DNA of 41,478 nucleotides, taken from the IMG/VR virus record IMGVR_UViG_3300032132_000017, positions 1 through 41,478 of that record. One strand, written 5' to 3'. The notes under the pieces were generated by a model. The model saw only the letters and a program-made list of their open reading frames with translations, was not told the DNA's origin and did not search any database. Positions 23,894-31,730 of the stretch are shown here, one piece after another (positions within the stretch are counted from its first letter, which is position 1; every line of letters starts with the position of its first letter). This DNA comes from a virus. Position numbers and translations under genes: made by a program.

Positions 23894-26149
23894 ATGCCTA
23901 GCAGCGGGGTAACCCACGACCTGGTCCTGGAGGACTACGACGCCCAGCACCGACGGGGGTTCATGTACGCCCGGTCCAAGAACGGCAGGCGTCCCTTCGA
24001 CAGCCGGGAGGCACAGCCCATAGCGCCACGGCAACTGACCATGGGTGAGCTGACCCAGTCTGAGGACCCGCCCACCATCTCCCTGACCTGGTTCCAGGAC
24101 ACCTGGATCAAGGGCATCGGGGGCAAGGAGTGGCGCAAGGAAGGGGACCGGGGCAAGCTGGCGACCTCCAAGAAGATCGAGACCTACCCCTACGGCACCC
24201 TGCGACCTGCCAGGGAGATGACCAGCACTACATTAGATGCTGTCCCCGGCGCTGATTCTACCTTCTATGTGCCGTCCGGTTTTGCCACTGCCCCTCGGGA
24301 CACCTCTTCCAGCCTCACCGGGGGCTTCGAGGAGACCGAGCTCTGGTCATTTATCGGTGGGTTCACCTACAGCGGCGGCGACGACAACTGGGTTAGGGGA
24401 ACCCGGCCCCAGAATGACATCAACTACCGTAACGGCACCAACTACGACAAGTGGGTAGTAGCCCCCGGCTGGTGGGGTGGTACTGACATGGACGATATCG
24501 CCATGCCGTACATCTACAAGGAGCCCACCGTCGCAGCCTGGGTAGCCTCGACCAAGGTAGAAGGGCGCTTCAAGTACTTCGCCGTCACCAAGAACAATGC
24601 CGGTAATGATGTACTGTGGGGTGGTAACAACGTCACTGACACCGGCAAGACCATCGACGGTGCCCACAACAACAGCACCACGACCATCACTGCCAATGCC
24701 GATATCTCCGCTAACGTATCGGTCAACGACATCATCGTCTGTGGTGTAGGAGCCGACGCCGAGCAGGAGGCCATGCTGGTCACTGCCGTCTCCACCGCAG
24801 CCATGACTGTGATACGGGCTTATGGTGATGGTGCCGTGATCTACGAGGGCGGGGAGAAGATACACGTCCTCAGCCCCCATGGCATCCGCTCCAGCTCAGA
24901 CCCTACCAACAGCGGCTCCTGGTCTTCTCTTACCACCATCGGGCAGAAGGAGGCCCCTATCGTGGGGCTGGCGGTGGAAGAGGATACCGATACCCTTCTG
25001 ATAGCCAAGACAGATGGCCTCTGGCAGCAGTATTACGAGGCCCTGGAAGAGGGCGGCAGGCTGTTCATCCGGAACCTGACCATCGACTTCAGAGGTAGCG
25101 GCCACCCCGGTAACTTCAGGGGCATCCATACCTGGAACAAGATGGTCTACCTCCCCATGGGCAGGGGTGGACTGCTGGAGTACAACGTCCGGTCCGGCCA
25201 GGCACGGGACATCAGCTTCACCCTCACGGCAGACGAGTTCACAGACCTGCACGGTGTGGTGCTGGCAATGGCGTCCAGTCCATCAGCCTTATACGTCGCA
25301 TTGAAGGACGCCTCTACCCAGGTGATACATATCCTGGCGGGGCACATGGTGGACGTGGACGGCGAGACAGACCTGCGCTGGGACATGATAGGAGAGGCTG
25401 GTGCCGGTGCCGCTGTCACAGATGCCCAGACCACCCTCTGGTACGACTCCAGTAGGAACGACCACTCCCGGCTGTGGATAGGGTTCACGGAGTCAGGTGT
25501 CAGTGTTACCCCAAAGTTCATCCCTGTAGGTATCGCTGGAGATGATAAGTCAGATGGCTACACCAACGACACGGACTGTGAAGCAACTTTTGTGAAGTAC
25601 ACAGCCAACCTCCCCAGGGTGGATAAGCACTTCAGTGAGCTGGAGGTGGAGTCCAAGAACCTGGGCACCGGGGGACGCCAGTGGGCCTTCGACTACCGTC
25701 TGGACAACGACCCTAACTGGGTGAGCTGGGATGCCGTGTCGGTGTCCCCCTTCCAGACCATCAAGTTCCCGGCAGGCACCTCTGGCAAGGTCATCGAGAT
25801 AAGAGCTAGGCCAGCCATGACCAGCGTAGGCACCACGCCCCCGGAGATAGTCTCCCTACGCATGACCTCCCAGCTCCACCCCGATCCCACCAGGATATAC
25901 CCGGTCACGCTCTACCTGGCAGACAACCAGGCGCTGCTCAACGGTGCCGAGGGTGGGCGGGTGAGAGGGGACCTGAGCCAACTGGAGACCTGGAACAGCT
26001 CGGCATCGGACCTGACCTTCTACACGCCGGACGGCGCTGGCAGGGCAGTGATATTCATGCCGGGTTCCATGCAGAAGCAGGAGAGTTTCAAGGAGCGGGG
26101 CAGGAGATCGGAGTACCATGTCTCCTTCCTACTGGCAGAGGTGGGATAG
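23894..26149 (+). CDS. Large tail protein, possible tail nozzle/hub
   Basis: 751 aa, almost entirely beta. Recurrent blade-like segments (APIVGLAVEEDTDTLLIAKTDGLW, RGIHTWNKMVYLPMGRGGLLEY, HGVVLAMASSPSALYVALKD, RLWIGFTESG, quoted in pieces) resemble beta-propeller repeats. The C-terminal 150 residues form another beta region (FDYRLDNDPNWVSW). In podoviruses a propeller-bearing nozzle follows the adaptor gene, which matches this order. The role is inference; the propeller is a pattern judgement. The stop overlaps the next start by 1 nt. Confidence 0.6.
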   Translation: MPSSGVTHDLVLEDYDAQHRRGFMYARSKNGRRPFDSREAQPIAPRQLTMGELTQSEDPPTISLTWFQDTWIKGIGGKEWRKEGDRGKLATSKKIETYPYGTLRPAREMTSTTLDAVPGADSTFYVPSGFATAPRDTSSSLTGGFEETELWSFIGGFTYSGGDDNWVRGTRPQNDINYRNGTNYDKWVVAPGWWGGTDMDDIAMPYIYKEPTVAAWVASTKVEGRFKYFAVTKNNAGNDVLWGGNNVTDTGKTIDGAHNNSTTTITANADISANVSVNDIIVCGVGADAEQEAMLVTAVSTAAMTVIRAYGDGAVIYEGGEKIHVLSPHGIRSSSDPTNSGSWSSLTTIGQKEAPIVGLAVEEDTDTLLIAKTDGLWQQYYEALEEGGRLFIRNLTIDFRGSGHPGNFRGIHTWNKMVYLPMGRGGLLEYNVRSGQARDISFTLTADEFTDLHGVVLAMASSPSALYVALKDASTQVIHILAGHMVDVDGETDLRWDMIGEAGAGAAVTDAQTTLWYDSSRNDHSRLWIGFTESGVSVTPKFIPVGIAGDDKSDGYTNDTDCEATFVKYTANLPRVDKHFSELEVESKNLGTGGRQWAFDYRLDNDPNWVSWDAVSVSPFQTIKFPAGTSGKVIEIRARPAMTSVGTTPPEIVSLRMTSQLHPDPTRIYPVTLYLADNQALLNGAEGGRVRGDLSQLETWNSSASDLTFYTPDGAGRAVIFMPGSMQKQESFKERGRRSEYHVSFLLAEVG

Positions 26150-26310
26150 TGGAGGTCAAGTGCCTTCGCTGTGGCTACGCCTGGGTGTCCAGAGACCCTG
26201 ACACCCCTCCGGACCAGTGCGCCAATCCCAAGTGCCGCACCTACTACTGGGACCAGCCCAGGAATACCAAAGGCCACTCTCTGGAGGGACATCAGAGAGT
26301 GGCCTTATAA
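26149..26310 (+). CDS. 53-aa zinc-ribbon protein
   Basis: Starts at GTG overlapping the previous stop (TAGTG). Cysteines C5-x2-C8 (CLRCGYAWVSR) and a second knuckle ending CANPKC then TYYWDQPR make a classic zinc-ribbon. A protein of the same layout is encoded on the - strand at 36078-36227, so the two may be distant relatives. Function unknown. Confidence 0.7.
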   Translation: MEVKCLRCGYAWVSRDPDTPPDQCANPKCRTYYWDQPRNTKGHSLEGHQRVAL

Positions 26311-26352
26311 AGGGAAGTGAGTGGAAACCCACTTGCATTATAGGAGGGAGTC

Positions 26353-26442
26353 ATGCCAAAGGTCAAGGTTGGTAGAAAGACGGTACATCTGCCCTACCCA
26401 AAAGGCGATAAGAAATCCAGCAAGCCAACAAAGAAGAAGTGA
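26353..26442 (+). CDS. 29-aa basic microprotein
   Basis: ATG 26353 follows an excellent RBS (TAGGAGGGAG, 26341-26350). The peptide is short and lysine-rich, with VHLPYPKGDKK then SSKPTKKK, a form repeatedly seen as tiny conserved phage proteins of unknown role. The stop overlaps the next start (TGATG). The strong RBS and coupling support a real gene. Confidence 0.6.
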   Translation: MPKVKVGRKTVHLPYPKGDKKSSKPTKKK

Positions 26443-26615
26443 TGGCAGCTAAGGCGATGGTCCGGGGGACACTCAAGACCTACACCTCAAAGCAGTGCAT
26501 CCTCTGCGGCAAGAGCACGGTGAATCGCTGTCAGCACTGCTACAAGCCCTACTGCTCGTCCCACATCGACATACAACCCTGTCTGGTACCGGAGCGCTGC
26601 ATTGGATTTGCGTGA
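26442..26615 (+). CDS. 57-aa zinc-finger-like protein
   Basis: ATG 26442 overlaps the preceding stop. Cysteine/histidine pattern CILC, then CQHC, then C and H (YCSSHID) and two more cysteines near the end, consistent with one or two zinc sites similar to small treble-clef or B-box-like fingers. Overlaps the next gene by 14 nt. Confidence 0.6.
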   Translation: MAAKAMVRGTLKTYTSKQCILCGKSTVNRCQHCYKPYCSSHIDIQPCLVPERCIGFA

Positions 26616-26877
26616 GATAGTGGAGACCCTGGAGGGGTACTCGGATGAGTCCCCGCTGCTAATGGAGCCACGCTCGGACTATGACGCCTGCCTGGTGGGC
26701 ATAGGCTACCGCTTCAAGGACGGCCCCCTGGCGGTGTACGACATCAACAAGGTGCTGAAGGTGCTCCAGACCAGGGACGGCATGAGTGTGGAGGGCTCCG
26801 AGGAGTTCTTCCAGTTCAACATCGTGGGGGGCTGGCTCGGCGATGGCACCCCCATGTTCATCGAGCCCCTGGAATAG
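26602..26877 (+). CDS. Conserved-looking small protein of unknown function
   Basis: 91 aa from TTG 26602, with GGAG at 26590-26593 giving a normal spacing. The sequence DYDACLVGIGYRF, then GPLAVYDINKVLKVL, GMSVEGSEEFFQFN and GDGTPMFIE has the feel of a small family I have seen as hypothetical phage proteins; no function is known to me. It is the last gene of the + strand block, directly before the convergent terminator. Confidence 0.7.
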   Translation: MDLREIVETLEGYSDESPLLMEPRSDYDACLVGIGYRFKDGPLAVYDINKVLKVLQTRDGMSVEGSEEFFQFNIVGGWLGDGTPMFIEPLE

Positions 26878-26879
26878 AA

Positions 26880-26906
26880 AAAGGCCCCCCGTGCTGGGGG
26901 GCCTTT
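26880..26906. terminator. Bidirectional terminator between converging gene blocks
   Basis: Perfect 11-bp stem AAAGGCCCCCC / GGGGGGCCTTT with a 5-nt loop GTGCT. On the - strand the stem is followed by five Ts (the complement of 26878-26882), a proper intrinsic terminator. On the + strand the trailing T-run is only three and lies inside the stem. It lies 3 bp after the last + gene and 4 bp from the last - gene. Confidence 0.9.
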
Positions 26907-26910
26907 GGAG

Positions 26911-27063
26911 CTACTCTTCCCCGGTGCCATCTGGCACTGCCTCATCCAGTGCTTTCACTACTGCATCTGATACCGCATCAGCGATAGCCTGGGGAAGATT
27001 ATCGATGAGCCCCTCTATCCTATGGATAGTCTTCACTATCTCAAGTCTCTGTTCCTTATCCAC
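26911..27063 (-). CDS. 50-aa helical protein
   Basis: The last gene of the - strand block. GTG 27063 is chosen because it overlaps the upstream stop (GTGGATAA) and has GGAG at about 7 nt; a longer in-frame ATG form (27093) would overlap more and lacks an RBS. Predicted as one amphipathic helix plus a Val/Ala-rich second helix (AIADAVSDAVVKALDEAV) and an acidic tail. Unrecognised. Confidence 0.55.
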   Translation of the reverse strand: MDKEQRLEIVKTIHRIEGLIDNLPQAIADAVSDAVVKALDEAVPDGTGEE

Positions 27064-27397
27064 CTTTGCTCTCCTCGATCCGCAGGCTGACACTGGCCTT
27101 CTTGGACAGTTCCTCGCACTCGCTGAGGATGTTGTAGTCCACGCCCCGCTTGAGCAGCAGTTCCTTGAAGTCCGACCACTGGGTCCGGTTGCTGATCACC
27201 CGGCTGACATCCATGCCACCCACTACGAACCGCTCTCCCTCGAACTCGTCCAGGATGCTGTGGACCTCCTCCATGAGCGGCTTCTCCTGGGCTTCCAGCT
27301 CCCGCTTGGCGGTCCTGCATCCCATCACTTCCCGCAGTGCGGCTTCCAGCCTGGGGTGTACTATCTCTAGTCTGGGTTCCTTGGTCTTGGTAGACAT
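27056..27397 (-). CDS. Hypothetical protein under an operator-bearing promoter
   Basis: 113 aa. ATG 27397 is chosen because AGGAGGG precedes it at 5 nt; an in-frame ATG 39 bp upstream has no RBS. Helical N-terminal half (LEAALREVMGCRTAKRELEAQEK), then a small beta part (ERFVVGGMDVSRV) and a helical C-terminus. Unrecognised. It is separated from polA by about 260 bp containing its own promoter and a structured leader, so it is independently regulated. Confidence 0.65.
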   Translation of the reverse strand: MSTKTKEPRLEIVHPRLEAALREVMGCRTAKRELEAQEKPLMEEVHSILDEFEGERFVVGGMDVSRVISNRTQWSDFKELLLKRGVDYNILSECEELSKKASVSLRIEESKGG

Positions 27398-27630
27398 ATC
27401 GTCCCTCCTGATTTTATTGAGAGTGGCGACGGCCATCCTGGACAGGAGATCAAGCCAGTGACCGTCATTAACGCCCTTGTCTGCCCAGCCAGTGTCTTTT
27501 CAGCCAGCCCCACAATTAAAAGCTGACCGCCCTGAATCAGAGGGCACTGGCGGTGGAGCCTCCAGGAGGGTCATAACTTCTCCCGGCGTACCAACCCACC
27601 ATGGATGGGAGGGCGTACCCCTCTACCCTA
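27398..27630 (-). promoter_or_regulatory. Long structured 5' leader
   Basis: About 230 nt between the promoter at 27631-27660 and ATG 27397, the longest gene-free stretch in this gene-dense window. On the - strand it contains a stem GCCCT/AGGGC (loop CTGATTC, about 27526-27542), two direct copies of GGTACGCC (27585-27592 and 27612-27619), two copies of CACTGGCT, and a possible 24-aa reading frame. It could be a regulatory leader or a small RNA. No T-rich terminator was seen inside it. Confidence 0.4.
27500..27574 (-). CDS. Possible 24-aa leader peptide
   Basis: ATG 27574 is preceded by GGGAG at 5 nt and encodes MTLLEAPPPVPSDSGRSAFN plus four residues before TGA. The reading frame overlaps the stem at about 27526-27542, so its translation would disrupt that hairpin, as in attenuation leaders. 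This is inference; the frame may be fortuitous. Confidence 0.3.
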   Translation of the reverse strand: MTLLEAPPPVPSDSGRSAFNCGAG

Positions 27631-27660
27631 AGTATATAGGATGATAATCCTCTTTGTCAA
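27631..27660 (-). promoter_or_regulatory. Sigma70-type promoter with operator-like palindrome in the spacer
   Basis: On the - strand: TTGACA (27660-27655), 18-bp spacer, TATACT (27636-27631). The -35 overlaps the polA stop. The spacer contains a perfect inverted repeat AGGAT-N4-ATCCT (27638-27651), placing a likely repressor or activator site between the hexamers. It would drive 27056-27397 and 26911-27063. The same sequence lies in the spacer of the promoter at 37772-37801. Confidence 0.75.
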
Positions 27661-30548
27661 ATCCTCTTCACCAGCGCCTTCTCCATCTCAGCCCAGTTCT
27701 GCCCCGCCTTGGCCTCCACTACCACCGGCACCGAGAGCTTGACGGCAGACTCCATGATCCTGACAGCCCAGGCGATGAACCCGTTCTTCACCTGGTCCAG
27801 CACCTCGACCATGATCTCGTCATGTATCTGCAACAGCCAGGTGAACCGCACGGTCTCCTCCCGCCTCCGGTGCATCTCCCCCATAGCCAGCTTGATGATG
27901 CCCTGGGCCGAGCTCTGCACCGGCATGTTGATGGCCTGCCGCTCCCCTGCCCCCTGGTAGCGCTCTATGGGACACAGCAGCTCGGGGGTGTAGCGGATGC
28001 GCCCAAACATGTCCTTGACGTAGCCGTCCCTCCTGGCCTGGGCCTTGACTCCCTCCTGCCACACCCTCAGCTCGGGCCTCAGCCGGTAGTACTCCTGGAT
28101 GAACTCCTCGCACTTGCCCTCGGTCCAGTCATCCAGCCCCTCCTGCACCATCTGGTTATGCAGCCCATGGGGAGTCAACCCGTACACGACGCCGAAGCCC
28201 ATGGTCTTGGTGGGGTACCTCATCTGGCTGGTGACCTGGTCCAGCGGCACGTCGAATATCTGACTGGCCGTCTCGGTGTGGATGTCCCGCCCCTCCAGGA
28301 ACAGGTCTATCATGCTGCGGCACCCGGCCAGGTGAGCGGCCACCCGCATCTCGATCTGGCTGTAGTCGATGGCCACCAGCGAGGCCCAGGGAGTGGCTAT
28401 GAACGCCTTCCTTATGGCCCTGCCTATCTCGGTCCTGGCTGGTATCTGCTGGAGGTTAGGCTGCTTCATGCTCCAGCGCCCGGTCTCGGTCCTGGTCACG
28501 TTGATGGTGGGGTGGATGTTGCCATCCACCACCTTATCCGGCAGGGTGTCGCAGAAGCTGTCCTTGATGTGCGCCAGGTGCCGGTACTCCTCCACCATGG
28601 GCACCAGCGGGTGGTCGATCTTGGCCAGCTCGGAGCCTTTCACCGAGGGCAGGCCAGTGGGTGTGAACGCCGAGGGCTTGAAGCCCAGGTGCTCGTAGAA
28701 CAGCTTCCGGATGGCATCGTCCGAGTTGGGGTTGAAGCGCCATATCTTTGTTGGGTCTCCCACCTCGTTGACGCCCTGGGCGTAGGGTATGCTGGCCGTC
28801 TCGAATATCTGCTCGGCCTTGGCCTCCATCCGCTCCAGGTAGTGACGCCCCAGGTTTCGCAGGTGCTCCACGTCCACCGAGATGCCCTCTCGCTGCATCT
28901 CCATGGCCACCGGCAGGGTGGCACGGTCCATCTGGTACACCATCCCCAGCTCCTGCTCCTCTATCATGGGCATGAGCTTCTCATACACCCGGAGCGTGGC
29001 GTCCGAGTCCCTGGTGGCGTAGTACACCGCCTCTTCCCTGGGGATATCAGCCAGCGAGGCGTCCGGCATCGTCCCCAGCACGTCCTCCACCACGGCCCTC
29101 TCCCTGGGATCGATGTTGTGCCACCTGGTCCAGGGGTCTACTGGTCCCTCCTTCAGCACCTTGCCGCTCATCACATCAGCCAGTATCCGCTTGATCTTGC
29201 GCCCGATGTTCTGGGGACGCTTGCGCTGCACCTCCAGCTTGTTGTCCTTCTTGTTCCAGACCACGTTCTCCAGCTCGGGTGGGTCAGGCCAGTCATCCAG
29301 CCTATCCACACTTGCTCCTTCTGAGGGCCACCAGATAGCTTGGTTCCGGTTATTAGTCCAGGCTCTTGCCCCTACCGAGAACACCAGGTCCAGGTTCTTG
29401 AGATCGGATATACGTCTCCACACACGCTGGTGGCCTAGACCAGTAGCATCTCCTACTTCCCCGGCAGTGTGACCTGGGTCATCAAGGAGATATTGGAGGC
29501 AGGTCTTCATCAAGGAGAGTCTCTCCTGGGAGTCAGTTATGATAGCTTCCGACTCACTACTAGTAGGCAGGTCACTGCTCCTGGAGGTTGGAGGAAGGGC
29601 CGTACCTGGCTTTGCTGCCCTCTCCAGGTAGTCCATGCCCTTCTGCCTGCGGTGCCCTCCTATCACCTCGTGGTAGCTCTTCATCTCCATGCCGCACAGC
29701 CGCCAGGCCAGCTCCTTCAGACCCTGGGGCAGTCCCAGCACATAGGCCATCAGCATGGTGTCATCGGTATCGTCGGGCAGCGGTATCCACCTGGCGTCAT
29801 AAAGGTAGTTGTGTACTACAGACCTCTTGTCCCCTGGTATGAAGCCCCAGACCCCGGCGTCCATGAAGTCCCCGGTCCCTGCCTTATCACTGGCCTGGAA
29901 GCTCCACAGCTTGTTGTCCACCACCTCGGTGTCCCAGGCTGTCTTCTCGACGTAGGACTTCCGCTCCTCTGGCGGCAGCACCTCGCTGTACACGGCCTCC
30001 AGCTCGTCCACCGGGCGCTCTATCTCCAGTCCCTTGACTAGCTTGCCCAGCACCTCGAAGTCACTCTGTATAGCCCTCATCAGCCGGGTGTCGTAGAACC
30101 CGGCAGCGGGGTGGTAGATGGGCAGGACGTTGCCCACGGGGATGCCATGCACATGCTCGACAGTCACCTCCCCCAGGAAATGCTCGATGGCCACCTTGCC
30201 CATGGCCACGATGATATCCGGCTGGTTTATCTCTACCTCCACGTCCAGCCACCGGCTGGCGCAGAAGTCAGCCTCCTGCTTGCTGGGCGTCCTGTTGCGA
30301 AGTGGCCTGCACTTGACCACGTTGGAGATCATCACCTCGGTGCGCTTCACCCCCACGCTGGCCAGCAGGCTGTCCAGGTACTTACCGGCATCCCCGGTGA
30401 AGGGCTTGCCGAATTTGTCCTCGTTCCTGCCGGGTGCCTCGCCCACCAGCATCACCCTGCCCTGCCCCACGGCAGGCACCGGAGCCTTGCAGCCCTCACT
30501 CAGTGGGCAGGCCTTGCAGCCACGGTTGATGTCATAGAAGCTAGTCAT
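27657..30548 (-). CDS. polA: DNA polymerase: uracil-DNA glycosylase + 3'-5' exonuclease (with inserted winged helix) + family A polymerase
   Basis: 963 aa replicative polymerase. Residues 1-170 are a family 4/5 uracil-DNA glycosylase: Fe-S cysteines C11, C14, C80, C96; GEAPGRNED at 36-44; HPAA at 146-149. Exonuclease: Exo I D206/E208, Exo II D251, Exo III Y510/D514, all retained, so proofreading is probably active. Polymerase: motif A DYSQIE (D728), motif B K781-TMGFGVVYG (F785 at the position of E. coli F762, Y789), motif C H909-D910. Residues about 312-418 are extra to a normal exonuclease domain and read as a winged helix. The start overlaps the upstream Zn-protein stop. A glycosylase-polymerase fusion may let the enzyme detect uracil (inference); I recall a similar fusion in Bacillus phage SPO1. 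Confidence 0.95.
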   Translation of the reverse strand: MTSFYDINRGCKACPLSEGCKAPVPAVGQGRVMLVGEAPGRNEDKFGKPFTGDAGKYLDSLLASVGVKRTEVMISNVVKCRPLRNRTPSKQEADFCASRWLDVEVEINQPDIIVAMGKVAIEHFLGEVTVEHVHGIPVGNVLPIYHPAAGFYDTRLMRAIQSDFEVLGKLVKGLEIERPVDELEAVYSEVLPPEERKSYVEKTAWDTEVVDNKLWSFQASDKAGTGDFMDAGVWGFIPGDKRSVVHNYLYDARWIPLPDDTDDTMLMAYVLGLPQGLKELAWRLCGMEMKSYHEVIGGHRRQKGMDYLERAAKPGTALPPTSRSSDLPTSSESEAIITDSQERLSLMKTCLQYLLDDPGHTAGEVGDATGLGHQRVWRRISDLKNLDLVFSVGARAWTNNRNQAIWWPSEGASVDRLDDWPDPPELENVVWNKKDNKLEVQRKRPQNIGRKIKRILADVMSGKVLKEGPVDPWTRWHNIDPRERAVVEDVLGTMPDASLADIPREEAVYYATRDSDATLRVYEKLMPMIEEQELGMVYQMDRATLPVAMEMQREGISVDVEHLRNLGRHYLERMEAKAEQIFETASIPYAQGVNEVGDPTKIWRFNPNSDDAIRKLFYEHLGFKPSAFTPTGLPSVKGSELAKIDHPLVPMVEEYRHLAHIKDSFCDTLPDKVVDGNIHPTINVTRTETGRWSMKQPNLQQIPARTEIGRAIRKAFIATPWASLVAIDYSQIEMRVAAHLAGCRSMIDLFLEGRDIHTETASQIFDVPLDQVTSQMRYPTKTMGFGVVYGLTPHGLHNQMVQEGLDDWTEGKCEEFIQEYYRLRPELRVWQEGVKAQARRDGYVKDMFGRIRYTPELLCPIERYQGAGERQAINMPVQSSAQGIIKLAMGEMHRRREETVRFTWLLQIHDEIMVEVLDQVKNGFIAWAVRIMESAVKLSVPVVVEAKAGQNWAEMEKALVKRI

Positions 30549-30738
30549 GGCTTAACTCCAGTTGCACGTCACTCGATGGGTACCAGTCCCTGGGTGCTAC
30601 CCGGCTCACCACCACCCCACACTTGTCACACCGCCAGTGGATAGCACTCTCGTCTCTTTCATCCCAATCAACAGGTCTTATAACTCCATTCCCGTGGTGG
30701 TTAGGGCACCAGATGAACTTGACCTGGCCGCAGCTCAC
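30541..30738 (-). CDS. 65-aa zinc-ribbon-like protein
   Basis: GTG 30738 is chosen because GGGGAGG lies about 8 nt upstream; other GTG starts upstream would overlap the neighbour and lack an RBS. Cys/His pattern: C3, then C10 with H13/H14 (CPNHHG), then CDKC near residue 40. It overlaps the start of polA by 8 nt and is probably co-translated with it. The metal site suggests nucleic-acid or protein contact; function unknown. Confidence 0.6.
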   Translation of the reverse strand: MSCGQVKFIWCPNHHGNGVIRPVDWDERDESAIHWRCDKCGVVVSRVAPRDWYPSSDVQLELSHD

Positions 30739-30752
30739 AGTACTCACCTCCC

Positions 30753-30839
30753 CTAGCAATATGGGCACTTCAGATTACACCTGTCACAATATTCCCGGTT
30801 ACACTTCCTGCACTTCACCCAGTTATGGGGGTGACTCAT
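30753..30839 (-). CDS. 28-aa zinc-finger micropeptide
   Basis: MSHPHNWVKC, then RKC, then YCDRC and CPYC: four CxxC-type or paired cysteines in 28 residues. ATG 30839 overlaps the stop of the upstream nuclease gene (ATGA), and GGGAGGAG lies 5 nt before it. One of the smallest plausible zinc-binding proteins in the window; existence is supported by the RBS and coupling. Confidence 0.55.
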   Translation of the reverse strand: MSHPHNWVKCRKCNREYCDRCNLKCPYC

Positions 30840-31507
30840 TCCAACTCCTCCCTTATCTTCCGGGCTATCCCCTTGCCGATCCCGTCCACCTCGGTCCACT
30901 CTTTCTCGGTGGCGTTCACCATGTCCCTCACGCTGCCCCACCTACCCTCCACTGCCAGGCTCCGCTCCCAGCCGATGCCGGTGAACTCCTTAGCCACCCG
31001 TCGCACCAGGCTTGGAGGCCTGAGCAGCAGAGGGGAGGGTGCGTAGAACTTCTTCAGCGAACTATGCTCGGTAGCCTGGAAGAAGTTATATATGCTCCGG
31101 ACGAGGTCTGCCGTCTGTTTCACGCCGCTGCTGTACATGACGTGGACGCCCATCTGGTAGTGTAGTTCGTTCAGATATGCCTGGAGCCTGGCCCAGCTCA
31201 TCCCGCTGTGCGTCCAGTGGGGGCCGGACTTGTACTCGGCCTCCCCACTCTCAGCTTGCCGGAACGAGGCCTCGACCACCAGGAAGTAGTAGTTGAATCC
31301 AGCGCCCAGGGCGTCCTGAACCTGCTTAACATGCCTGCCGTCGTTGATGCAGCGCACCAGGTCCGAGGCCTTCTTCCGCTCCCCGCACACCAGTGCCTCG
31401 TCCACGCCGTGGAACACTATGTCACCGTAGGGGATGGGCACCACAGCCGCCTCGGACAGTTGCCTGGCGAGGTCTTTGTCATTGTCATGGCTGGTCACAA
31501 AAATCAT
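30836..31507 (-). CDS. XPF/ERCC4-type structure-specific nuclease with C-terminal HhH
   Basis: 223 aa. The ERCC4 catalytic signature GDx(n)ERKx3D is complete: G28-D29, then E43-R44-K45 and D49 (GERKKASD), followed by GR at 57-58 and Q62. Residues about 165-222 look like tandem helix-hairpin-helix DNA-binding elements (FTGIGWERSL, then VDGIGKGIARKI). Such enzymes cut branched DNA (flaps, forks) in archaeal and eukaryotic repair. ATG 31507 has GGAGG at 7 nt; upstream in-frame starts lack one. It lies beside RecA-like, RecB-like and XPD-like genes, so a role in phage recombination or fork processing is likely. Confidence 0.85.
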   Translation of the reverse strand: MIFVTSHDNDKDLARQLSEAAVVPIPYGDIVFHGVDEALVCGERKKASDLVRCINDGRHVKQVQDALGAGFNYYFLVVEASFRQAESGEAEYKSGPHWTHSGMSWARLQAYLNELHYQMGVHVMYSSGVKQTADLVRSIYNFFQATEHSSLKKFYAPSPLLLRPPSLVRRVAKEFTGIGWERSLAVEGRWGSVRDMVNATEKEWTEVDGIGKGIARKIREELE

Positions 31508-31730
31508 GGTCTGGCCTCCGGGAGGGGAGGTACAGCAGATATCCACAGATAAGACAAACGAAGGCGGGGAAGTCCCCGTCATACCGCACCAGCCCCCCAC
31601 ACTTGTTACAGGTTACCCGTGGATCAGTGTTAGCAGCCTGGTTATGTCTAGGCTGTGGGGGTACTGGCCTGGCCCGGTCACCTGACCGGACATCAGGCGC
31701 TTTCCCATCAGCTCCATCTTTGGCCTGCAA
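31485..31730 (-). CDS. Zinc-ribbon protein, start uncertain
   Basis: The confident part is the C-terminal 45 residues: CNKCGG, then VCLICGYLLYLP, a clear zinc-ribbon, ending CDQP. The frame stays open to TTG 31730, which has GAGGTGAT close by, but that form would overlap the ATPase gene by 118 nt. No ATG or GTG lies between the ATPase stop (31613) and the first cysteine. The 3' end overlaps the nuclease start by 23 nt. Function unknown. Confidence 0.5.
   Translation of the reverse strand: MQAKDGADGKAPDVRSGDRARPVPPQPRHNQAANTDPRVTCNKCGGLVRYDGDFPAFVCLICGYLLYLPSRRPDHDFCDQP

Noticed and set aside
26786-27461. + strand open frames running through the convergent terminator region
   Set aside because: They cross the strong hairpin, lack RBS, and are antisense to two small - strand genes with good RBS and coupling.
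29295-29615. Intein or homing-endonuclease remnant in the polymerase
   Set aside because: No Cys/Ser at an N-terminal splice junction, no terminal HN-C/S, no LAGLIDADG/HNH/GIY-YIG motif; the insert reads as a winged helix.
27654-30041. Long + strand open frames (over 550 and 190 codons) opposite the polymerase
   Set aside because: Their composition (runs of H, L, P, G) is typical of antisense frames in G+C-rich coding DNA, they lack RBS, and the - strand frame has every polymerase motif.
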